Source: an uncultured Oscillospiraceae bacterium (GTDB taxonomy: Bacteria > Bacillota > Clostridia > Oscillospirales > Oscillospiraceae). Taken from it: 28,864 nucleotides of DNA. The stretch lies in assembly GCA_910577805.1 (NCBI GenBank), contig CAJTOE010000012.1, positions 1 to 28,864 of the forward strand, given 5' to 3'. Shown here in pieces: positions 24,030 to 28,864 of the stretch. The translations under genes were made by a program, and so were the position numbers. Within the stretch, counting starts at the first letter, position 1. The number at the start of each line of letters is the position of its first letter. The notes under the pieces were generated by a model, which made no database searches, was not told the origin of the DNA, and saw only the letters and a program-made list of their open reading frames with translations.

Positions 24030-24541
24030 GCTTTTGTTCTCTCTCCTAGTAAAGTTTGATAAAGCTGCGCGGCCTGCTCCTGAAAGCAGACAAAGGTGAC
24101 CGCCGGGCCATCCGGGTGTTTTGCCAGAAAGTCCGCCACTGTTTTGACGGCGATCTCTGCGGCCTGCTCCAGCGGGTAGCGGTACACGCCGGTGCTGATG
24201 GCCGGGAAGGCCACGCTTTTGCAGCCGTGCTCCACCGCCAGCCGCAGCGAGTTTTCATAACAGCCCCGCAGCAGGTCCGCTTCGCCCTTTTCGCCGCCGT
24301 GCCACACGGGGCCGACGGTGTGGATGACCCACTTGGCGGGCAGCTTATAGCCCTTGGTGATTTTGGCCTGTCCGGTGGGACAGCCGTTCAGTGTGCGGCA
24401 CTCAGCCAGAAGCTCCGGTCCCGCGGCACGGTGGATCGCGCCGTCCACGCCGCCGCCTCCCAGCAGGGAGGAGTTGGCCGCATTGACGATGGCGTCGCAG
24501 GCCAGCGTGGTAATGTCGCCCTTCCAGACGGTACAGTTCAT
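24026..24541 (-). CDS. Macro domain protein, probable ADP-ribose-acting hydrolase
   Basis: 171 residues, a single YmdB/MacroD-type macro domain that probably removes acetyl from O-acetyl-ADP-ribose or cleaves mono-ADP-ribose from proteins. Core motifs: GDITTLACDAIVNAANSSLLGGGGVDGAIH, GQAKITKGYKLPAKWVIHTVGP and the FPAISTGVYRYP loop. ATG 24541 is chosen because GAGGGA lies 5-6 nt upstream; an earlier ATG at 24580 lies on the -10 box and so cannot start translation. It is the first gene of the operon with the SNF transporter, SLH protein and Ktr system. Confidence 0.9.
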   Translation of the reverse strand: MNCTVWKGDITTLACDAIVNAANSSLLGGGGVDGAIHRAAGPELLAECRTLNGCPTGQAKITKGYKLPAKWVIHTVGPVWHGGEKGEADLLRGCYENSLRLAVEHGCKSVAFPAISTGVYRYPLEQAAEIAVKTVADFLAKHPDGPAVTFVCFQEQAAQLYQTLLGERTKA

Positions 24542-24568
24542 AACATCCCTCACTTTCCATTTTTCCCT

Positions 24569-24596
24569 ATTATAACACATTTTCTCCGTTCTGCAA
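24569..24596 (-). promoter_or_regulatory. Promoter of the macro-SNF-SLH-Ktr operon
   Basis: Minus strand: TTGCAG (24596-24591), 16-bp spacer, perfect TATAAT (24574-24569) preceded by TGT, an extended -10. Confidence 0.7.
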
Positions 24597-24614
24597 AAAT
24601 TTTTTCGCGGGGGG

Positions 24615-24647
24615 AAAAAATTCAGGCCCCCGCAATGGAGGCCTGAA
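24615..24647 (-). terminator. Terminator of the ftsE-ftsX-M23 operon
   Basis: Minus strand: an 8-bp TTCAGGCC stem (24647-24640 with 24628-24621), 11-nt loop, then six T (24620-24615). It follows the M23 stop by about 15 bp. Confidence 0.9.
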
Positions 24648-24661
24648 CTGTATCATTCATC

Positions 24662-25879
24662 TCAATAACTGAACTTGATATCCGGGAAATAAGCTTGGGG
24701 GTCCTTCCGGGTGCCGTTAATACGGACCTCCAAATGCAGATGGTTGCCGGTAGAGGACCCGGTCGAGCCTACATACCCAATCGTCTGTCCCTGCTTCACG
24801 GTCTGTCCTTCCGACACAGCCCGGCTGCTCATATGGGCATACAGCGTAGTCTGTCCGCCGCCGTGGGAGATGACCACATAATTGCCATAAGAGCTGCCCC
24901 GCTCGGAGGTCAGGACCACACCGCTCTTGGCGGCTAGAATCGGGGTGCCGCCGGGGGCGGGAATGTCGATGCCCGTATGATGGTGGTACTTTCCTGTAAT
25001 GGGATGCACACGGCCGGCAAACAGAGAACTGAGCCTATACCGGCCGGGCAGAGGCCACTGGAAGCCGGATTCACTGACGATGGGGTTGTTGGCGGCGGCA
25101 AGCTGGGCGGCTAACTGCGCTTCCTTCCGGCGGATCTCCGCGTCCATTTTGGCGGCGGCGTTTTGCAGCTCCTGTTCCGCTTTCTTGACCTCTTCCTCCT
25201 TGTCCTGAATCTCAGCCAAGGTCTTTTCCACGTCCTTCTTCAGGCTTTGCAGCTCCGCTTTTGCCGCTTCCTCCTCGGCCTTGGCCTCCTCCTGCTCTGT
25301 GCGGGACTGCTCCAGGCTGGCCTTGTCCGCTTCAATCTTCTTCTGCATGGCAATCAGCCGTTCCATCACCGCGTTGTCATAGTCAATGATTTCTTCCACC
25401 ATCATGAACCGGTCCAGCAAATCGGCAAAATCGCTGGAGGAGAACAAAATGGACCAGTAGGACACCTCGCCCTGCTCCTCCATCAGCCGCACCCGCTGGC
25501 AGAACAGCTCGTACTGCTCCTGCTGCTCCCGCTCCGACTGGGCCAGTTCCTCCTCCTTCTGGGCAATCAGCTCGTTGTATTTCTCGATCTGGGCGGCGAT
25601 ATTGGCAATCTCCTGCTCCACCGCGTAAATCTGATTTTCCAGATTCTTCTTCCGCTCCAGCGCCTTGTTCTTGTCGGCGGCAATCTCCTTCAGCTGCTCC
25701 TTCAGCTCCTGCTGCTGGGCCTTCAGGTCCTTGGCGTCCCCCTTCAGGGAGTCGATCTCCCCCTGGGTGACCGCGTAGGAGGGGCTTACAAAGATGTTTG
25801 CTAGAATGGGCAGCAGCATCAGCAGGGCCATCAGGGCGGCTAAAACTGCAATGATTTTTTTCTGGGTACTTTTTTTCAT
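24662..25879 (-). CDS. Secreted coiled-coil M23 peptidase, EnvC/PcsB/CwlO-like FtsEX partner
   Basis: 405 residues. A signal or anchor segment (MKKSTQKKIIAVLAALMALLMLLPI) precedes a long Gln/Glu/Lys coiled coil (about 40-265) and a LytM M23 domain (about 285-400). The zinc ligands are visible as HHHTGIDIPAPGG (His and Asp near 303 and 308) and HLHLEV near 382. It is thus probably an active peptidoglycan endopeptidase, unlike EnvC-type activators that lost ligands. ftsX lies 16 bp upstream and ftsE before it; in this arrangement FtsEX uses ATP to control the hydrolase through its coiled coil, as known for CwlO and PcsB. The gene ends in a strong terminator. Confidence 0.93.
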   Translation of the reverse strand: MKKSTQKKIIAVLAALMALLMLLPILANIFVSPSYAVTQGEIDSLKGDAKDLKAQQQELKEQLKEIAADKNKALERKKNLENQIYAVEQEIANIAAQIEKYNELIAQKEEELAQSEREQQEQYELFCQRVRLMEEQGEVSYWSILFSSSDFADLLDRFMMVEEIIDYDNAVMERLIAMQKKIEADKASLEQSRTEQEEAKAEEEAAKAELQSLKKDVEKTLAEIQDKEEEVKKAEQELQNAAAKMDAEIRRKEAQLAAQLAAANNPIVSESGFQWPLPGRYRLSSLFAGRVHPITGKYHHHTGIDIPAPGGTPILAAKSGVVLTSERGSSYGNYVVISHGGGQTTLYAHMSSRAVSEGQTVKQGQTIGYVGSTGSSTGNHLHLEVRINGTRKDPQAYFPDIKFSY

Positions 25880-25895
25880 GCTCTCACCTCATGAC

Positions 25896-26786
25896 TCAGA
25901 CCTGGAGGAACTTTCGGATGGCCAGCACCGAGCCGCCCGCCCCGATGATAAAGCCTGTCCCGCAGAACACGGGCAGGATATAGCGTATCATGCGCTCATA
26001 GGGGAGGATGGTCAGCAGGGACAGGCCGTTGGATTGGATAATCAGCTTGCCAACCATGCTGTAGATGCCCCACTGGAGGAAAAACGCCAGCAGCGCCCCC
26101 GTAAGGCCCAAAATCATACCCTCCACCACGAAGGGCCAGCGGACAAAGCCGTTGGTGGCCCCGCACATCTTCATGATGGAAATCTCCTCCCGGCGGTAGA
26201 AGGTGGCAAGCTTGGTGGTATTGGCGATGATAAAGAGAGACACGACCATCAGAATGCCAATCAGCACCAGCGCCACGCCGGTGGCGATATTACGCACCAG
26301 CACGAAGCCCTGGGCGATCTCCGTTGCGTCGGAGGTATCCGCCACGCCGGGGACCTTCCGGACCTGCTCCACCGTCTCCCCCAGAAGCTCAATGTCGTCC
26401 ACGTGGATGCGGTAGCGGTCCCGCAGCACCTCATCGGGCAGGGACTCCAGCAGAGGGTTGCTCTCCCGGCCCTCCAAAAAGTCCGCCTTGGCCTGGGCGC
26501 GGGTGACAAAGGTGATCTCCCCCACGTTGGGGACGGCCTCGATCTCCTTACGCACCGCACGGGCCTGCTGCTCGGAATAGCTGTCGTCGATGTAGGCCAG
26601 AAATTCGTTTTCCGCCTCCAGATCCCCCAGCATATGGTCCAGGTTCAGGGCCACCAGGGAAAACGTGCCCATAATCAGCAGACACGCTACAATCATGCAA
26701 ACCGCAGCGAAGGACATAAAGCCATGGGTGAAGATGGAGTGGACGCCCTCGCTGATGTAATAACCTGTATTAAACCTTCTCGACAT
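25896..26786 (-). CDS. ftsX: Cell-division ABC permease FtsX
   Basis: 296 residues with the FtsX plan: one N-terminal membrane helix (about 22-46), an extracellular domain (about 50-170) that in other species binds the wall hydrolase, then three more helices (about 175-200, 225-255, 268-292). EEISIMKMCGAT is the family coupling segment. ATG 26784-26786 lies inside the end of ftsE (17-nt overlap), so translation is coupled. Confidence 0.96.
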   Translation of the reverse strand: MSRRFNTGYYISEGVHSIFTHGFMSFAAVCMIVACLLIMGTFSLVALNLDHMLGDLEAENEFLAYIDDSYSEQQARAVRKEIEAVPNVGEITFVTRAQAKADFLEGRESNPLLESLPDEVLRDRYRIHVDDIELLGETVEQVRKVPGVADTSDATEIAQGFVLVRNIATGVALVLIGILMVVSLFIIANTTKLATFYRREEISIMKMCGATNGFVRWPFVVEGMILGLTGALLAFFLQWGIYSMVGKLIIQSNGLSLLTILPYERMIRYILPVFCGTGFIIGAGGSVLAIRKFLQV

Positions 26787-27459
26787 TGTAATACCCGCCT
26801 GTCTCGTCGCTGATGAGTCTCCCGGCCTCGATGGCGACCACGCGCTTGGCGAAGCGGTTGACCAGATTTTTTTCGTGGGTGACCACCAGCACAGTGGTGC
26901 CCAGTTCGTTGATGCGCTCCAGCAGCATCATGATCTCCAGGGAGCGCTGGGGGTCCAGGTTCCCGGTTGGCTCATCGGCAATAATCATATTGGGATTATT
27001 GACCAGCGCCCGCGCGATTGCCACCCGCTGCTGCTCGCCGCCGGAGAGCTGCCCCGGATAGCGGCTGCCCTTAGTGTCCAGCCCCACCAGGTCCAGCACG
27101 TAGGGGATGCGGCGCTTCAGCTCCCGGTTGGAGGCCCCGATGGCCCGCATGGCAAAGGACAGGTTTTCATACACCGTCTTTTTTTCGATCAGCCGGAAGT
27201 CCTGGAAGATAATGCCCAGGGTGCGCCGCATCAGAGGCACCTGGGAGGGGCGAATGTTCATCATATTGTAGCCGTTGACCATCAGCCGCCCCTCGGTCAG
27301 GGGAATCTCGCCGGTAATCAGCTTGATGATGGTGGACTTTCCGGATCCGGAGGGACCCACCAGAAAGACGAACTCGCCGTCGTCGATGCGCATGGAAACC
27401 CCTTTCAGGGCTTTGGTGCCGTTGTCGTATTCCTTATAAACGTCTATGAGCCGTACCAT
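26770..27459 (-). CDS. ftsE: Cell-division ABC ATPase FtsE
   Basis: 229 residues, the standard FtsE length. Walker A GPSGSGKST, the QDFRLIEKKTVYENL Q-loop region, the ABC signature LSGGEQQRVAIARAL, Walker B MIIADEPTGNLDP and the H-loop VVTHE are intact, so it should hydrolyse ATP. I start at ATG 27459 with TGGGG 7 nt before it; a GTG at 27471 extends the frame by four codons but has no ribosome site. It forms the FtsEX complex at the membrane. Confidence 0.96.
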   Translation of the reverse strand: MVRLIDVYKEYDNGTKALKGVSMRIDDGEFVFLVGPSGSGKSTIIKLITGEIPLTEGRLMVNGYNMMNIRPSQVPLMRRTLGIIFQDFRLIEKKTVYENLSFAMRAIGASNRELKRRIPYVLDLVGLDTKGSRYPGQLSGGEQQRVAIARALVNNPNMIIADEPTGNLDPQRSLEIMMLLERINELGTTVLVVTHEKNLVNRFAKRVVAIEAGRLISDETGGYYNVEKV

Positions 27460-27503
27460 GGATAACCCCACTCAATTATGTATAATGTGTATAAATATCT
27501 TTT

Positions 27504-27525
27504 TTGTAACCAATTTGTAACCAAT
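27504..27525. promoter_or_regulatory. Perfect 11-bp tandem repeat fitting the WalR box
   Basis: TTGTAACCAAT occurs twice in a row (27504-27514 and 27515-27525), immediately downstream of the ftsE -10 box and covering the expected transcription start. Read as half-sites it is TGTAAC (27505-27510), five bases, TGTAAC (27516-27521), matching the WalR consensus TGTWAH-N5-TGTWAH exactly. The half-sites read on the plus strand, opposite to ftsE. Confidence 0.65.
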
Positions 27526-27554
27526 ATTATAGCCCATCGGCCCGGAGATAGCAA
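27526..27554 (-). promoter_or_regulatory. Sigma-A promoter of ftsE-ftsX-M23
   Basis: Minus strand: TTGCTA (27554-27549), 17-bp spacer, perfect TATAAT (27531-27526). The leader is about 60 nt. A weaker second promoter (TTACAA, 18 bp, TTATAC at 27485-27480) is possible further downstream. Confidence 0.75.
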
Positions 27555-27579
27555 GAGCAAAATTTAGAAACTTTCCGGT

Positions 27580-28098
27580 CTATTCCGACGCTCCAAATAA
27601 AAACCCCTCCTGGGCCAGGGCCTCCAGCACCCGCCGGGCGGCCTCCTCGCTGGGACAGCGCAGGGTATGCAGATGGACGCCCATGGTCAGGGCGGACAGG
27701 GGAAGGGCCTGATTTTCCTCCACTTTCCGCACAAATTCCCCCACGTCGTACCGGGAGGACAGCCCCAGCTGGCCCGTAAGCTGGCCGTAGACCGGATGCT
27801 CCACCACCACGTCCAATACCCGACAGCCGTGATCCACCATAAGCTCCAGCTCCCGCGCCATGTTCTCCTGGGGGTGGGCACAGGCCACTGTGCGGATCAC
27901 GCCAGGCTCCGGCCGGGCCAGGATATAGCCTCTGGCGGTTGCCAGGATGTCCAGGCCGCCGGCCCGCAGCAGGGCCACATCCCCCACCACCACCTGGCGG
28001 CTGACGGAACACTCCCGCGCCAGGGCGGAGGCGCTGACGGGGGTTGGCGATTGCCGCAGCCGTTGTGCGATTGTCTCACGTCTGGTCTGTGCGTCCAT
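27580..28098 (-). CDS. niaR: Nicotinate-responsive transcriptional repressor NiaR
   Basis: 172 residues. An N-terminal winged helix (about 5-60, with SASALARECSVSRQVVVGDVALLRAGG) is followed by the 3H ligand domain with its histidines, ACAHPQENM, VVVEHPVYGQLTG and GVHLHTLRC. NiaR binds nicotinate and represses NAD precursor synthesis or uptake genes. ATG 28096-28098 has AAGGAGGG 9 nt upstream. The fused nadD lies about 20 kb away in this window and has no recognisable NiaR operator that I can identify. Confidence 0.93.
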   Translation of the reverse strand: MDAQTRRETIAQRLRQSPTPVSASALARECSVSRQVVVGDVALLRAGGLDILATARGYILARPEPGVIRTVACAHPQENMARELELMVDHGCRVLDVVVEHPVYGQLTGQLGLSSRYDVGEFVRKVEENQALPLSALTMGVHLHTLRCPSEEAARRVLEALAQEGFLFGASE

Positions 28099-28116
28099 TA
28101 TTAAGTGCCCTCCTTT

Positions 28117-28147
28117 GTGTAGTGGGAGTTTTCCCCCTCATCCGCTC
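28117..28147. repeat. Degenerate end of the palindromic repeat element
   Basis: AGTGGG, then a short AT stretch, then CCCTCATCCG(C)TCAC matches the left flank and end of the element at 16806-16833 with a few differences. The rest of the element is missing. It lies in the niaR leader. Confidence 0.45.
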
Positions 28148-28178
28148 ACTTTCCTGCCCGCAAAATTTCAGGGACATC

Positions 28179-28207
28179 AGTATATCAGAAATACGCACCG
28201 TCCACAA
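28179..28207 (-). promoter_or_regulatory. Candidate niaR promoter
   Basis: Minus strand: TTGTGG (28207-28202), 17-bp spacer, TATACT (28184-28179). The -35 box matches only TTG, so this is tentative. Confidence 0.45.
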
Positions 28208-28215
28208 GATGCCTC

Positions 28216-28322
28216 TTGCACGAATAATAATCCATATTTTAGTGCATATTATTCGTATTTGTGCAAAATGCACGGGAGCATTCCCAAAGTTCTTGTATAA
28301 TAATGCAAAAATTAGCTTGCAT
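28216..28322 (+). promoter_or_regulatory. Dyad-rich operator region and -10 box before argG
   Basis: AT-rich DNA in the 274-bp niaR-argG gap holds several inverted repeats: TTGCACGAATAATA (28216-28229) against TATTATTC and GTGCAA (28247-28254, 28261-28266), GTGCA-AAA-TGCAC (28261-28273) and ATGCAA-8-TTGCAT (28303-28322). A perfect TATAAT lies at 28296-28301 without a good -35. Such AT-rich dyads resemble ArgR (ARG box) sites, which commonly control argG; that is inference. Confidence 0.5.
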
Positions 28323-28372
28323 TTCTCCCGCCGCCGTGGTAGACTTGTCTGCAAAGACTGGAGGTACGCATT

Positions 28373-28864
<492 letters not shown>

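Noticed and set aside
24542..24580. Upstream ATG for the macro domain protein
   Set aside because: It overlaps the -10 box, so it is not in the transcript; the ATG at 24541 has a ribosome site and matches the family N-terminus.
27479..27494. Direct repeat TGTATAA-2-TGTATAA in the ftsE leader as a second WalR box
   Set aside because: The half-sites TGTATA do not fit TGTWAH and the spacing is wrong; it is more likely AT-rich promoter-like sequence.

Overview
The window is a GC-rich, gene-dense chromosomal segment from a Gram-positive anaerobe of class Clostridia, most likely the order Oscillospirales (inference). The evidence is a ribosomal protein L27 with the Firmicute N-terminal extension next to its Prp protease, an FtsEX plus secreted M23 hydrolase module, LytR-CpsA-Psr (LCP) wall enzymes, SLH domains, a protein related to the butyryl-CoA:acetate CoA-transferases of gut butyrate producers, and strong AAGGAGG-type ribosome binding sites. 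I see no phage, transposase, CRISPR array, rRNA or tRNA. This is mainly housekeeping chromosome, with its unusual content in small genes and regulatory DNA.

Left part, plus strand (1-13746). The end of guaA is followed by an AT-rich gap holding a strong terminator and a near-consensus promoter for smc. smc is followed, with no gap, by two zinc-ribbon proteins of unknown function and then ftsY. A second promoter starts the chain rdgB, yhbY, a fused nadD-yqeK, two tandem LCP genes and rsfS, almost all joined by overlapping stop and start codons. A separately promoted SprA-like putative metallopeptidase and a CoA-transferase homologue that lacks the expected catalytic glutamate close this half.

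Middle (13749-17443), minus strand. Reading leftward from a consensus promoter at 16745-16773 are rplU, prp and rpmA, then a strong terminator, then a sugar or maltose O-acetyltransferase and obgE. Upstream of the rplU promoter lies a palindromic element of about 135 bp made of inverted ends and five internal hairpins (MITE/REP-like). A small acidic-tailed protein follows.

Right part. A GT-C type membrane glycosyltransferase (plus) converges on a long minus-strand operon: macro domain protein, neurotransmitter:sodium symporter family transporter, SLH-domain exported protein, KtrB/TrkH and KtrA/TrkA potassium uptake proteins, and a DUF1294 protein. Further right, on the minus strand, are ftsE, ftsX and an EnvC/PcsB-like M23 peptidase. 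Their promoter carries a perfect 11-bp tandem repeat that fits the WalR box (TGTWAH-N5-TGTWAH), a plausible link between the wall-stress regulator WalRK and the FtsEX hydrolase module. NiaR, the nicotinate-responsive repressor, and a divergent argG (cut by the window end) with a dyad-rich operator-like leader complete the window.

No clearly new multi-gene system is visible. The most interesting items are the WalR-like box at ftsEX, the CoA-transferase with an altered active site, the multi-hairpin repeat element with a possible second end at 28117-28147, and the zinc-ribbon pair between smc and ftsY.
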